A stretch of 64,000 nucleotides of DNA from DDH964 sp963763205 (GTDB lineage Bacteria; Desulfobacterota; Desulfuromonadia; Desulfuromonadales; DDH964): assembly GCA_963763205.1 (NCBI GenBank), contig CAVXNQ010000010.1, positions 62,001-126,000 of the forward strand, in the 5' to 3' direction. Positions 39,087-49,726 of this stretch are shown piece after piece. Below the pieces are notes generated by a model, which worked only from the letters and a program-made list of their open reading frames with translations, ran no database searches and was not told where the DNA came from. Position 1 is the stretch's first letter; every line of letters begins with the position of its first letter. Both the position numbers and the translations under genes were made by a program.

Positions 39087-40836
39087 ATGAAAATTATCCG
39101 TCTTGATATGGGCGCCTTGCGAATTGAAGTGGAAGAGGTCTCCGCTGCCTATCGGGGTCTGGGGGGCCGCGGGCTGACCTCGACGCTGCTGGCCCGGGAG
39201 GTCGCCCCGGGCTGCAATCCGCTCGGCCCCGAAAACAAGCTGGTGATCGCCCCCGGACTGCTCACCGGCACCGGCGCTCCCTGCTCGGGACGCACTTCCG
39301 TCGGCGCCAAGAGCCCCCTCACCGGCACCATCAAGGAGAGCAATGTCGGGGGCATTGCCGGCCAGTACCTGGCCGGTCAGCGGATCAAGGCCCTGGTCTT
39401 CGAGGGACGGCCGCCCGATGGCCAGACCCGGATTCTGCACCTCGATGCCCAGGGCGGCGCATTGCTGGTGCGCAACGACCTGGCCGGACTCGGCAACTAT
39501 CAAGCGGTTGCGGTCCTGCGCCAGGAGTACGGCCCCGACAGCGCGGTGATCGCCGTCGGTCCGGCCGGCGAGGTCGGGGCGCTGCTCGGCACCATCGCCG
39601 TCTGCGACCGCGAGGGGCGCCCCGCCCGCCATGCCGGCCGCGGCGGAATGGGGGCGGTGCTGGCCGCCAAGGGGATCAAGGCGGTGGTGATTGCCAGGCC
39701 CGCTGTCGCCCAGGTGCCGGTCGCCGAGCCGCAACGGTTTCGCGACACGGTACGGCGCTTCGCCAGGACCCTGGTCGAGGGGAAAAAGGCGCTCACCACC
39801 TACGGTACAGCGGTGCTGGTCAATGTGGTCAACGAGGCCGGCGGCCTGCCGACCCGCAACTTCTCCAGGGGGAGCAACGACCGGACCCCGGACCTTCGAC
39901 GGCGAACGGCTCCACCGCCTCGCCCACCAGCGGGGCGGCACCACCGGCCATGGCTGCCACGCCGGCTGCGTCATCCGCTGCTCCAACGTCTATCACGATG
40001 CCGCAGGGGAGTATCTGACCGCCGGGCTGGAATACGAGACCATTGCCCTGCTCGGCTCCAACTGCGGTCTGCACGATCTGGACGCCATCGCCCGCCTCGA
40101 CCGGCTCTGCGACGATCTCGGCATCGACACCATGGAGATGGGGGTGGCCCTAGGGGTGGCCATGGAGGCCGGGGTTTTGCCCTTCGGCGACTTCGCCGCC
40201 ATGCAGGCGGCCATCCGCGGGGTGGTCGCCGGCACCCCCATCGGCCGCACCCTGGCGCGGGGGGCGACCTTCACCGGCCGGACCTTCGACGTCGAGCGGG
40301 TGCCGGCGGTCAAGGGACAGGCCCTCTCCGGCTACGACCCCCGCGCCCTCAAGGGGACCGGGGTCACCTACGCCACCAGCACCATGGGCGCCGATCACAC
40401 CACCGGCAACTGTCTCCCCGGGCGCGGCGGGCTCGACAGCCACAAACCGGAAGGGCAGGCCCGCCTCTCTCGCGAGCTGCAGGTGATGTCGATGGTCTGC
40501 GACATCCTCGGAGTCTGCGTCTTCGTCGGCCCGGTGCCGGAAACCATGCCCTTTCTGGCCGAGCTCGTCGCCTTCGCCAACGGCGCAAAGACCACGCCGG
40601 AGCGGCTCCTCGAACAGGGCCTGCAGGTGCTGCGGATCGAAGCGGAATTCAACCGCGGGGCCGGGATCACCAACCGGGACAACGACCTGCCGGCCTTCTT
40701 CCGCAACGAACCGCTGCCCGGCAGCGGGCTGGTCTTCGACGTGCCGGTGGCGGAGCTGGCCGCCCTCGATTTTGCGGCGCCGGAGGTGGAAGCGATCGCC
40801 GCCGCCGCGCGACTCCCGGGGTTCGCCCGGGCCTAA
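39087..40836 (+). CDS. Tungsten-type aldehyde:ferredoxin oxidoreductase (one frameshift)
   Basis: About 582 residues. N-terminal domain with NKLVIAPGLLTGTGAPCSG and AKSPLTGTIKESNVGG (tungstopterin binding); central and C-terminal domains after an extra C near 39888 (RGSNDR then TRTFDGERLHRL). The [4Fe-4S] ligands are in GCHAGCVIRCS (Cys-x3-Cys-x3-Cys) and probably CDILGVC near residue 475. The family oxidises aldehydes to carboxylates, reducing ferredoxin. It follows GDH2 by 48 bp and precedes glutaryl-CoA dehydrogenase. A semialdehyde is the most sensible substrate. It stands in for the NAD(P)-dependent glutarate semialdehyde dehydrogenase that is missing from the window. No MoaD gene is found beside this copy. 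Confidence 0.85.
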
Positions 40837-40916
40837 CGGAAAACGTTCAATCAACCGGGCGCAACGCCCATCAACCGGCAAGGGTCTGGCAAGAACCCGC
40901 CGCAGTGGAGGACAGC

Positions 40917-42098
40917 ATGAGCGAACGAATGGATCTGACGGATTACATGGGATTTCAGGGCCTGCTGAACGACGAGGAGAAGCTGGTGCGGGAAACCGGT
41001 CGGCAGTTTGTCAACGAGCAGGTGCTGCCGATCATCGAGGAACACGCGCAAAATGAAACCTTCCCCGCCGATCTGGTCCGGCCGATGGGGGAGCTCGGCT
41101 TCTTCGGCCCCAATCTGCCGGAGAAGTACGGCTGCGCCGGCCTCTCCAACGTCGCCTACGGCCTGTTGATGTACGAACTGGAGCGCGGCGACTCGGGCCT
41201 GCGCAGCTTCGCCTCGGTGCAGGGTTCGCTGGTCATGTATCCGATCTACGCCTACGGCAGCGAAGCGCAGAAGGACTACTGGCTGCCGAAGATGGCCACC
41301 GGCGAGGTGGTCGGCTGCTTCGGCCTGACCGAACCCGACTTCGGCTCCAACCCCGGCGGCATGCGCACCCGCGCCGTGCGGGAAGGCAACGGCAAGTGGC
41401 GCATCAACGGCAGCAAGATGTGGATCACCAACGGCAGCGTCGCCGACGTGGCGGTGGTCTGGGCCAAGACCGACGAGGGGGTGCGCGGCTTTCTGGTGGA
41501 GAAGGGGACCCCCGGCTTCACCGCCCCGAAGATGACCGGCAAATGGAGCCTGCGCGCTTCGGTCACCAGCGAGCTGGTGTTCGAGGACGTGCTGGTCGAC
41601 GAGGAACAGAGCTTGCTGCCGAACGTCAAGGGCCTCAAGGGGCCCCTGGGCTGCCTGACCCAGGCCCGTTACGGCATCGCCTGGGGGGCGCTGGGCGCCG
41701 CCGACGCCTGCTACCAGACGGCCCTCGACTACGCCCTGACCCGCATCCAGTTCGACCGTCCCATCGCCTCCTTCCAGCTGCAGCAGAAGAAGCTCGCCGA
41801 AATGGTCACCGAGCTGACCAAGGGGCAGCTGCTGGTGATGCAGTTGGGGCGGCTCAAGGACGCAGGGACCTACACCCCGGCCCAGGTCTCGATGGCCAAG
41901 ATGAACAACGTCAACGTGGCCCTGGAGATCGCCCGCAGCGCGCGCACCATGCTCGGCGCCAACGGCATCATGGGCGAGTACCCGATCATGCGCCACATGG
42001 CCAACCTCGAATCGGTCTACACCTACGAGGGGACCCACGACATGCATACCCTGATCATCGGCCAGCAGGTCACCGGCATCCCGGCTTACCGGCCCTGA
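40917..42098 (+). CDS. gcdH: Glutaryl-CoA dehydrogenase
   Basis: 393 residues from ATG 40917 (GGAGG upstream). The acyl-CoA dehydrogenase fold carries the glutaryl-CoA subgroup's hallmarks: RSFASVQGSLVMYPIYAYG, GCFGLTEPDFGSNPGGM, LRASVTSELVFEDV, LKGPLGCLTQARYGIAWGA and YTYEGTHDMHTLIIG with the catalytic base Glu371. It oxidises glutaryl-CoA and decarboxylates it to crotonyl-CoA, passing electrons to ETF. A Tyr precedes the catalytic Glu, which from memory is seen in decarboxylating rather than non-decarboxylating enzymes; that point needs an alignment. Neighbouring etfBA and the membrane Fe-S oxidoreductase accept the electrons. Confidence 0.87.
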   Translation: MSERMDLTDYMGFQGLLNDEEKLVRETGRQFVNEQVLPIIEEHAQNETFPADLVRPMGELGFFGPNLPEKYGCAGLSNVAYGLLMYELERGDSGLRSFASVQGSLVMYPIYAYGSEAQKDYWLPKMATGEVVGCFGLTEPDFGSNPGGMRTRAVREGNGKWRINGSKMWITNGSVADVAVVWAKTDEGVRGFLVEKGTPGFTAPKMTGKWSLRASVTSELVFEDVLVDEEQSLLPNVKGLKGPLGCLTQARYGIAWGALGAADACYQTALDYALTRIQFDRPIASFQLQQKKLAEMVTELTKGQLLVMQLGRLKDAGTYTPAQVSMAKMNNVNVALEIARSARTMLGANGIMGEYPIMRHMANLESVYTYEGTHDMHTLIIGQQVTGIPAYRP

Positions 42099-42120
42099 TC
42101 GGGCCAAGGAGGAAGCGACC

Positions 42121-43296
42121 ATGCAGGAGGTCTTTGTGATACAGGCCCTGCGCACCGCGCAGGGCTCCTTCGGCGGCGCCCTGGCGGAGGTGCCGGCGCC
42201 GCAGCTGGCGGCGACGGTCATCCGCGCCTTGCTGGAGCGCAGCGGCCTGGCGCCCGAGGCGGTCGACGAAGTGATCGTCGGCCAGGTCCTCTCCGGCGGC
42301 AGCGGCCAGGCCCCGGCCCGCCAGGCCATGCGCCTGGCGGGGATCGCCGATGCCGTTCCCGCCATGACCATCAACAAGGTCTGCGGCAGCGGCCTCAAGG
42401 CCCTGATGCTCGGGGCCGGTTCCATCCGTCTCGGCGACGCCGAGGTGGTGCTGGCCGGGGGGATGGAGAACATGTCCCAGGCTCCCTACCTGCTCGGGCA
42501 GGGGCGTTACGGCTACCGGATGGGGAACGGCGAGCTGATCGACCTGATGATCCACGACGGTTTGCAGGACCCCTACAGCAACCGGCACATGGGGCAGATC
42601 GCCGAGGCAAGCGCCGGCCGCTTCGACCTCTCCCGCCAGGCCCAGGACGCCTTCGCCCTCGCCTCCTACCGCAAGGCCCAGGCCGCCGTCGCCGGCGGGG
42701 TCTTTGCCGACGAGATCGTGCCGGTGGCGATCAAGACGCGCAAGGGTGAAAGGGTGGTCGAGCGGGACGAGGAGCCCTTCAAGGTCGACTTCGCCAAGCT
42801 ACCCACCCTGCGGCCCGCTTTCGGCCAGGACGGGACGATCACCGCCGGCAACGCCTCGACCATCAACGACGGCGCGGCCCTGTCCCTGCTCGCCGGGAGT
42901 GACGCGGTGGCGCGCCACGGCCTCCGGCCGCAGGCCCGGCTGGTGGCCTATGCCAGCAACAGCCTGCATCCCGACCGGTTCACCGAGGCCCCCGTGGGGG
43001 CGATCGAGAAGGCCTGTAAAAAAGCCGGCCTCGGCCTTGCCGAGATCGACCTGTTCGAGATCAACGAGGCCTTTGCCACCGTGCCGCTGATCGCCATCGG
43101 GCAGTTGGGCCTCGATCCCGGCAAGGTCAACGTCAATGGCGGCGCGGTGGCCATCGGCCATCCGCTGGGCGCCAGCGGCGGCCGCCTGGTGGCCACCCTG
43201 ATCAGGGAGCTGCAAAGCCGCCGGGCCCGTTACGGCCTGGCCACCCTGTGCATCGGCGGCGGCGAAGCGGTCGCGACCATTTTCGAACGCCTTTAA
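42121..43296 (+). CDS. Acetyl-CoA acetyltransferase (thiolase)
   Basis: 391 residues. The acylated Cys is in NKVCGSGLKA (about residue 88), the general base in VNGGAVAIGHPLGASG (His near 348) and the second Cys in ATLCIGGGEA (near 378). It cleaves acetoacetyl-CoA to two acetyl-CoA, the last step of glutaryl-CoA degradation. Starts 22 bp after gcdH with AAGGAGG and ends 10 bp before the next gene. Confidence 0.9.
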   Translation: MQEVFVIQALRTAQGSFGGALAEVPAPQLAATVIRALLERSGLAPEAVDEVIVGQVLSGGSGQAPARQAMRLAGIADAVPAMTINKVCGSGLKALMLGAGSIRLGDAEVVLAGGMENMSQAPYLLGQGRYGYRMGNGELIDLMIHDGLQDPYSNRHMGQIAEASAGRFDLSRQAQDAFALASYRKAQAAVAGGVFADEIVPVAIKTRKGERVVERDEEPFKVDFAKLPTLRPAFGQDGTITAGNASTINDGAALSLLAGSDAVARHGLRPQARLVAYASNSLHPDRFTEAPVGAIEKACKKAGLGLAEIDLFEINEAFATVPLIAIGQLGLDPGKVNVNGGAVAIGHPLGASGGRLVATLIRELQSRRARYGLATLCIGGGEAVATIFERL

Positions 43297-43306
43297 GGGG
43301 GTAGCA

Positions 43307-44158
<852 letters not shown>

Positions 44159-44286
44159 CTTGATCCTTCTGCGAAGCCGTTTTCCGACCGGCCGCAGGGG
44201 GAAAGACCAAGCCTTTCGGGCCGCCACGGAAGGCCGCCCCAACCCCCGAGGGAAAAAGCGCACAGCGTTGATGAAGAGGTAAAACG

Positions 44287-46266
44287 ATGGAGTATTCCCG
44301 GCAAATCTACTGGAACGTCGGTCGCGGGGCGGCCACTTTGGTGCCCATGTACCTGCTGGCCCTGGCCGCCTTCGCGGTCCTGGCCCGGGGCTTCTGGCGG
44401 CGCATCCGCATCTACCGGCAGGGGCTGCCGCTTTCGCGCCTCGATCACCTGGGCGAGCGGATCAAGTCGCTTGTGACCACCGCCTTCGGCCAGACCAAGG
44501 TGCTGCGCGTCCCCGGCGCCGGCACCGCCCACGGCCTCTTCTTCTGGGGCTTCGTGCTTCTGACCATCGGCACCACCCTGATCTTCATTCAGGCCGACCT
44601 GCTCCATCCCCTGTTCGGCATCACCTTCCTCAAGGGCAACTTCTACCTGCTCTTCTCCGTCGTTCTCGATCTCGCCGGGCTGGTTGCTATCGCCATGCTC
44701 CTGGGCCTGGCCGTGCGCCGCTACCTGGTGCGTCCCGCCGGCCTGCCCAACGTCCGCGACAACGCCCTGATGCTCGGCCTGCTGCTCGTCATCCTGGTCA
44801 CCGGTTTTCTCATCGAGGGCGCGCGCATGGCCGCCACCGAGCTCGGCACGCCCTTGGCCGCCTGGTCCCCCGGCGGGCTGGTGGTCGCCAAGCTTATGGC
44901 CGGCATGAGTCCCGCCGCCCTGCGCACCCTGCATGCCTCCCTGTGGTGGCTGCACCTGGTGCTGGCCCTCGGCTTCATCGCCCTGATCCCCTTCACCCGG
45001 CTGCGCCACCTCTTTCTCACCCCGGCCAACTACCTTTTTGCCGACCGCGGCCCGACCGGGCAACTCGCCACCCTCGATCTCGAAGACGAGGCCGCCGAGA
45101 GCTTCGGCGCCGCCAAACTCTCGGATCTGTCCTGGAAAGACCTCTTCGACAGCGACGCCTGCACCTTTTGCAAACGCTGCCAGGACCGCTGCCCGGCCTA
45201 CGCCACCGACAAGCCCCTCTCGCCGATGAAGATCGTCAACCAGCTCCAGGAACTCGCCTTCACCCCGTCCGGGGCCGGCCTGATCGACACCGTCGGCCGG
45301 GACGAGCTGTGGGCCTGCACTACCTGCCGCGCCTGCCAGGAGATCTGCCCGGCTGCTATCGAACACGTGCCCAAGATCGTCGCCATGCGCCGCAACCTGG
45401 TCCTCATGGAAGGGGAGTTCCCCGGCGAGGAGGTGCAAACTGCCGCCGAGGCCGTCGAGGTCAATGGCAACCCCCTCGGCATGGGCCACGCCGGCCGCGG
45501 CGACTGGGCGCAGGAACTCGGCATCAAGCCCCTCGCCGAAGACCCCGCGGTCGACCTGCTCTACTTCGTCGGCTGCTACGCCTCCTTCGACAAGCGCAAC
45601 ATCAAGGTCGCCAAGGCGTTCGTAAAACTCTGCCAGGCCGCCGGGCTCAAGGTCGGCATCCTCGGCAAACAGGAGAAGTGCTGCGGCGAGCCGGTGCGCA
45701 AGCTCGGCAACGAGTATCTCTACCAGAGCGTCGCCGCCGAGAACATCGAGACGATCAAAGGCTACGGCGTCAAGCGCATCGTCACCGCCTGCCCGCACTG
45801 CTACAACACCCTGGCCAAGGACTACCGCGACCTCGACTTCGACGTCCCCGTGGTTCACGCCACCACCCTGCTTGAGGAACTGCTCCAGGCGGGCAAGCTC
45901 AAGCTCAACGCCGCCGCCTTCGCCTGCACTTACCACGACTCCTGCTATCTCGGCCGCCACAACGCTCTTTACAGCGCCCCGCGCCAGCTTATTGCCGCCG
46001 CCGGCGGACACCTGACCGAGATGGAGAAGCACCACGCCGAGTCCTTCTGCTGCGGCGCCGGCGGCGGACGCATTCTCGCCGAGGAGAAGTTAGGGACCCG
46101 CATCAGCGAAACCCGGGCCAAACAGGCCGCCCAGACCGGCGCCCCCTTGCTCGTCTCCAACTGCCCCTTTTGTCTGACCATGTTCGAAGACGGCATCAAG
46201 GGGGCGGGCCTGGAGGCGCAGCTGGCACCGCGGGACCTGCTGGAACTGCTGGCGGAGCGGCTGTAA
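44287..46266 (+). CDS. Membrane-bound Fe-S oxidoreductase (ETF:quinone oxidoreductase, Emo type)
   Basis: 659 residues. The N-terminal part (about 1-245) has five or six membrane segments of the NarI-like haem b kind; two ferredoxin-like clusters follow (CTFCKRCQDRCP and CTTCRACQEICP, about 295-355); then two CCG domains with HDSCYLGRHN and ESFCCGAGGGRI. Proteins of this build next to etfBA are thought to take electrons from ETF and give them to menaquinone in anaerobes that degrade fatty acids and aromatic compounds. It directly precedes etfB, so it fits as the electron exit for glutaryl-CoA dehydrogenase. Confidence 0.85.
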   Translation: MEYSRQIYWNVGRGAATLVPMYLLALAAFAVLARGFWRRIRIYRQGLPLSRLDHLGERIKSLVTTAFGQTKVLRVPGAGTAHGLFFWGFVLLTIGTTLIFIQADLLHPLFGITFLKGNFYLLFSVVLDLAGLVAIAMLLGLAVRRYLVRPAGLPNVRDNALMLGLLLVILVTGFLIEGARMAATELGTPLAAWSPGGLVVAKLMAGMSPAALRTLHASLWWLHLVLALGFIALIPFTRLRHLFLTPANYLFADRGPTGQLATLDLEDEAAESFGAAKLSDLSWKDLFDSDACTFCKRCQDRCPAYATDKPLSPMKIVNQLQELAFTPSGAGLIDTVGRDELWACTTCRACQEICPAAIEHVPKIVAMRRNLVLMEGEFPGEEVQTAAEAVEVNGNPLGMGHAGRGDWAQELGIKPLAEDPAVDLLYFVGCYASFDKRNIKVAKAFVKLCQAAGLKVGILGKQEKCCGEPVRKLGNEYLYQSVAAENIETIKGYGVKRIVTACPHCYNTLAKDYRDLDFDVPVVHATTLLEELLQAGKLKLNAAAFACTYHDSCYLGRHNALYSAPRQLIAAAGGHLTEMEKHHAESFCCGAGGGRILAEEKLGTRISETRAKQAAQTGAPLLVSNCPFCLTMFEDGIKGAGLEAQLAPRDLLELLAERL

Positions 46267-46336
46267 GAATTTAAACCTCGGACCGATCCGACGGATCCGA
46301 CCGGTCGGTCCGATAAAGACCCAAGGAGGCAAAACG

Positions 46337-47107
46337 ATGAAGATTCTCGTCTGCATCAAGCAGGTTCCGGACATGGAATCGCGCTTCAAGATCGATCCCG
46401 CCGGGACCTGGTACAGCGACCAGGACCTCGCCTGGCGGATGAACGAGTACGACGAGTACGCCGTCGAGCAGGCGGTGCAGCTCAAGGAGCAGAGCGGCGC
46501 CGAGCTGGTGGTCGCCGCCATCGGCCCCGACCGGGTCAAGGAGGCGATCAAGAAGGCGCTGGCCATGGGCGCCGACCGCGCCGTGCACATCAAGGACGAG
46601 GCGAGCTTCGAGAAGGACCCCTTCGTGATCGCCAGCATCCTCGCCGAATATGCCCGGGGCGAAGCCTTCGACGTGGTTTTCACCGGCATGCAGTCCCAGG
46701 ACCGTGGCTCCGCCCAGGTCGGCGTGCTGCTCGGCGAACTCCTCGGGATGGAGACGGTCACCACCGTGGTCGGCTTCGCCTTCGAGAACGACACCGTCAC
46801 CGTGCGCCGGGAGCTGGAAGGGGGGCTCAAGGCGGTGGTGAAGGTGCCGCTGCCGGCGCTGGTCACCTGCCAGCTCGGCCTCAACACCCCGCGCTATCCG
46901 ACCCTGCCCAACATCATGAAGGCCAAGAAGAAGGAGCTCGTCACCCGCAACGTCGCCGACCTGCTCAAGGTCGAGCCGCTTTCCGCCACCGCGAAGATCG
47001 CCTATCCCGAGAAGAAGGGCGGCGCCCTGATCCTCGAGGGGGAGGTGGGCGAGCTCAGCGACAAGCTGATCAAGCTGCTCAAGGAAAAGACCACGGTGCT
47101 GGCTTAA
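46337..47107 (+). CDS. etfB: Electron transfer flavoprotein, beta subunit
   Basis: 256 residues. MKILVCIKQVPDMESRFKI at the start and the AMGADRAVHI, GMQSQDRGSAQVG (the adenylate-binding region) and NIMKAKKKEL motifs identify EtfB. With EtfA it carries electrons from acyl-CoA dehydrogenases, here probably glutaryl-CoA dehydrogenase, to the membrane Fe-S protein encoded just upstream. The intergenic stretch before it has a CGGACCGA...TCGGTCCG inverted repeat (46279-46312). Confidence 0.92.
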   Translation: MKILVCIKQVPDMESRFKIDPAGTWYSDQDLAWRMNEYDEYAVEQAVQLKEQSGAELVVAAIGPDRVKEAIKKALAMGADRAVHIKDEASFEKDPFVIASILAEYARGEAFDVVFTGMQSQDRGSAQVGVLLGELLGMETVTTVVGFAFENDTVTVRRELEGGLKAVVKVPLPALVTCQLGLNTPRYPTLPNIMKAKKKELVTRNVADLLKVEPLSATAKIAYPEKKGGALILEGEVGELSDKLIKLLKEKTTVLA

Positions 47108-47111
47108 CTTC

Positions 47112-47190
47112 AGCTATCAGCTCACAGCTCTCAGCCAAAGCCTTTAAAGCCCCAAGCTGATAGCTGATAGCTGACGGCTTATAGCTGCCT
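47112..47190 (+). repeat. AGCTATCAGCT-type repeat hairpin between etfB and etfA
   Basis: AGCTATCAGCTCACAGCTCT on one side faces AGCTGATAGCTGATAGCTGA on the other, about 35 bp apart. They fold into a long imperfect hairpin. Many copies of such AGCTATCAGC repeats are known as intergenic filler in Desulfuromonadales-like genomes. It lies inside an operon, so it may act on RNA stability rather than termination. Confidence 0.6.
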
Positions 47191-47208
47191 TTAAAAAAGG
47201 AGTTTTCC

Positions 47209-48123
47209 ATGAAAGCCCTACTGATTGCTGAATCCCGCGACGGCAAGCTGCTCGCCTCCAGCTACGAACCCTACGCCTTCGCCCAAGAGCTCGGCGCCGA
47301 GTGCGTCACCTTCCTGGTCGGCAGCGCCGCCGACCTGCCGCAGATCGACGGTCCTCTCTACCTGGCCGAAGCGGCGCGCTGCGGGGACTACAACCCGGCC
47401 TTGCACAAGGCGCTCTTGCTGCAGGTCGTGGAGAAAGAGCGGCCCGACCTCGTCGTCTTCAGCCACTCCTCCTACGGCTGGGACCTCGCGCCGCGCCTGG
47501 CGCTGGCCTTGAAGGCCGCCCAGGTCTCCGAGGTGGTCGGCTTCGCGGACGGCGCCTTCGTCGTTCCGGCCTGCAACGCCAAGCTGCGCCGCACCGTCAA
47601 GTCCCAGACTCCCCTCACCGTCGTCACGCTCCAGGCCGGCGCCTTCAGCCCCGCCGAGCTGCCGACGGGAACGCCGCGGGTCACGGAACTGACCGCCGGT
47701 GCAGCGACCAGGCTGGAGTTTCTCGGTTACGAGGCGGCGGAGAAGGGCGGGGTCGACCTGACCAGGGCCGAGGTCATCGTCAGTGCCGGGCGCGGCATCG
47801 GCAAGAGGGAGAACGTGGAGATCATCGCCCGCCTGGCCAAGGCCTTGGGCGGTGAGCTCGGCGCCAGCCGCCCCGTCGTCGACGCCGGCTGGGTCGAGCA
47901 CTCCCGCCAGGTGGGAACTACCGGTCAGACCGTGGCCCCGAAGCTGTACCTGGCCTGCGGCATCAGCGGCGCGATCCAGCACCTGGCGGGGATGAAGCGC
48001 GCAGGCTTCATTGTGGCCATCAACAAGGACAAGGATGCGCCGATCGGCGAAGTCGCCGACGTGCTGGTGGTTGCCGATGCCCTGCAACTGGCTTCCACCC
48101 TGGAGGGGAAACTCGCCAGTTGA
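47209..48123 (+). CDS. etfA: Electron transfer flavoprotein, alpha subunit
   Basis: 304 residues, start set by AAAAAAGGAG. The C-terminal FAD domain shows SAGRGIGKRENVEII, DAGWVEHSRQVGTTGQTVAP, YLACGISGAIQHLAGM and AINKDKDAPIGEVAD. It binds the FAD that receives electrons. Last but one gene of the glutarate operon. Confidence 0.92.
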   Translation: MKALLIAESRDGKLLASSYEPYAFAQELGAECVTFLVGSAADLPQIDGPLYLAEAARCGDYNPALHKALLLQVVEKERPDLVVFSHSSYGWDLAPRLALALKAAQVSEVVGFADGAFVVPACNAKLRRTVKSQTPLTVVTLQAGAFSPAELPTGTPRVTELTAGAATRLEFLGYEAAEKGGVDLTRAEVIVSAGRGIGKRENVEIIARLAKALGGELGASRPVVDAGWVEHSRQVGTTGQTVAPKLYLACGISGAIQHLAGMKRAGFIVAINKDKDAPIGEVADVLVVADALQLASTLEGKLAS

Positions 48124-48186
48124 TCAGATTCCCGGCCGCGGGCATACGGTTGCAGATGCCGGCGGCCACCATCGAAAGGGCAAGTT

Positions 48187-49417
48187 ATGTCGGGACCGCT
48201 TAGTCACATTCGCGTTCTGGATCTCAGCCGGGTCCTGGCCGGTCCCTGGGCCGGCCAGACCCTGGCCGATCTCGGAGCCGAAGTCATCAAAGTCGAACGT
48301 CCGGGCGCGGGGGATGACACCCGCGGCTGGGGCCCGCCCTTTTTGACCGACCGCGAGGGGACCCCCACCACCGATGCCGCCTACTTCCTGTCCGCCAACC
48401 GTGGCAAGAAATCGGTCACCATCGACTTTACCCGGCCCGAGGGCCGCGACCTGGTCTACCAACTGGCGGCCGAGAGCGACATCGTCCTGGAAAACTTCAA
48501 GGTCGGCGGCCTGGCCAGGTACGGCCTCGACTATGCCTCGCTCAGCGCGGTCAACCCCAGGCTGATCTACTGCTCGATCACCGGCTTCGGCCAGACCGGG
48601 CCGGATTGCCAGCGGGCCGGCTACGACTTTTTGATCCAGGGAATGGGCGGGTTGATGAGTGTCACCGGCGAACCGGACGGGACGCCGGGCGGCGGTCCGA
48701 TCAAGGTGGGGGTGGCGATCGTCGACATTTTCACCGGCATGTACGCCAGCACCGCCGTGCTGGCGGCGCTCGCCCACCGTGAGCGGACCGGAGAGGGCCA
48801 GCACATCGACCTGGCCCTGCTCGATGTCCAGGTGGCGACCCTGGCCAATCAGGCCATGAATTATCTGATTTCCGGCCAATCCCCGTCGCGCCTCGGCAAC
48901 GCTCACCCCAACATCGTTCCCTACCAGGCCTGCCCCACCGCCGACGGCCATATCATCCTGGCCGTGGGTAACGACCTGCAGTTCCGGAAGTTCTGCCAGG
49001 TGGCCGCCCGCCCGGAGCTGGCGGACGACCCGCGCTTTGCCACCAATGCGGCCCGCGTCAACCACCGCGCGGAACTCATGTCCCATCCTCGAACAGGTCA
49101 TGAAAAGCCGTCCGAATGCCGAGTGGATCAGCCAATTGGAAGCGGCCGGGGTCCCCTGCGGTCCGATCCACACCCTGGCCGAAGTCTTCGCCCATCCCCA
49201 GGTCGAGGCCCGGCAAATGCGGATCGAGCTGGACCATCCGCAGGCCGGCCGGGTCCCCCTGGTGGGCAACCCGATGAAGTTCTCCCGGACCCCGGTGGCT
49301 TACCGGCAGGCGCCGCCGGTTCTGGGTGAACACAACCGGGAGGTTTTCCAGAACCTGCTCCGGTTGTCGCCGGAGGAATGCCGGCAGCTCCAGGAAACGG
49401 GAGTCGTCGGCACCTAA
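48187..49417 (+). CDS. Family III CoA-transferase (CaiB/BaiF), probable glutarate CoA-transferase (one frameshift)
   Basis: About 410 residues. LSHIRVLDLSRVLAGPWAGQTLADLGA at the start (quoted in part: LSRVLAGPWAGQTLADLGAE) and, further on, ENFKVGGLARYGLDY; the catalytic Asp is expected in LLIDLALLDVQVATLAN-type sequence (here HIDLALLDVQVATLANQ). An extra T at 49081 breaks the frame after AELM; the other frame continues PILEQVMKSRPNAEW to ...GVVGT. Relatives include succinyl-CoA:glutarate CoA-transferase. As the end of an operon with gcdH it would activate glutarate to glutaryl-CoA. Substrate is inferred from context. Confidence 0.8.
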
Positions 49418-49430
49418 GCCTTGTTGGCGT

Positions 49431-49541
49431 CGCAAAAAGTCCGCCCTACGGGTTACGGCGTTTTTTCAGGACCTCAACCTACCTGATGTAGGCCTTCGCC
49501 CCTGAAAAAACACCAGGCCTCGGAGGACGAAATTTTTGCTT
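49431..49541. repeat. Imperfect palindromic element after the glutarate operon
   Basis: The core is a perfect pair, GTTTTTTCAGG (49460-49470) and CCTGAAAAAAC (49501-49511), nested in a longer imperfect pair GCAAAAAGTCCGCC ... GGACGAAATTTTTGC. It follows the stop of the CoA-transferase gene and could end that transcript in part. It has the look of a dispersed intergenic element. Confidence 0.55.
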
Positions 49542-49599
49542 AGCCATCCCATGAGTTTTTGCGAAACCTTCAAGCCTTGATACCGGCTGGGATCGATTT

Positions 49600-49693
49600 C
49601 GAGGACGCGGGGGTGCTGGAGGAGATCCGGGCTTGCGCCCGGGAGCGGGGGGGGGTTGAGTTGGCGTGGGACGGTATGGAGGAGGTGCGGTGA
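49600..49693 (+). pseudogene. Decayed 3' fragment of the MBL-fold hydrolase gene
   Basis: GAGGACGCGGGGGTGCTGGA and so on to a CGGTGA stop matches the last about 95 bp of the intact gene at 20937-21659 (EDTGVLEEIRAFARERG region), with scattered substitutions. No start or N-terminal coding part remains. It abuts the IS110 remnant. Confidence 0.7.
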
Positions 49694-49726
49694 AAGACTT
49701 GGAGGACCTGCCCCGGCATCCCATTA

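Noticed and set aside
47108..47195. CRISPR-like repeats between etfB and etfA
   Set aside because: The repeated AGCTATCAGC units are short, directly adjacent and inverted, with no spacers of uniform length and no cas genes.
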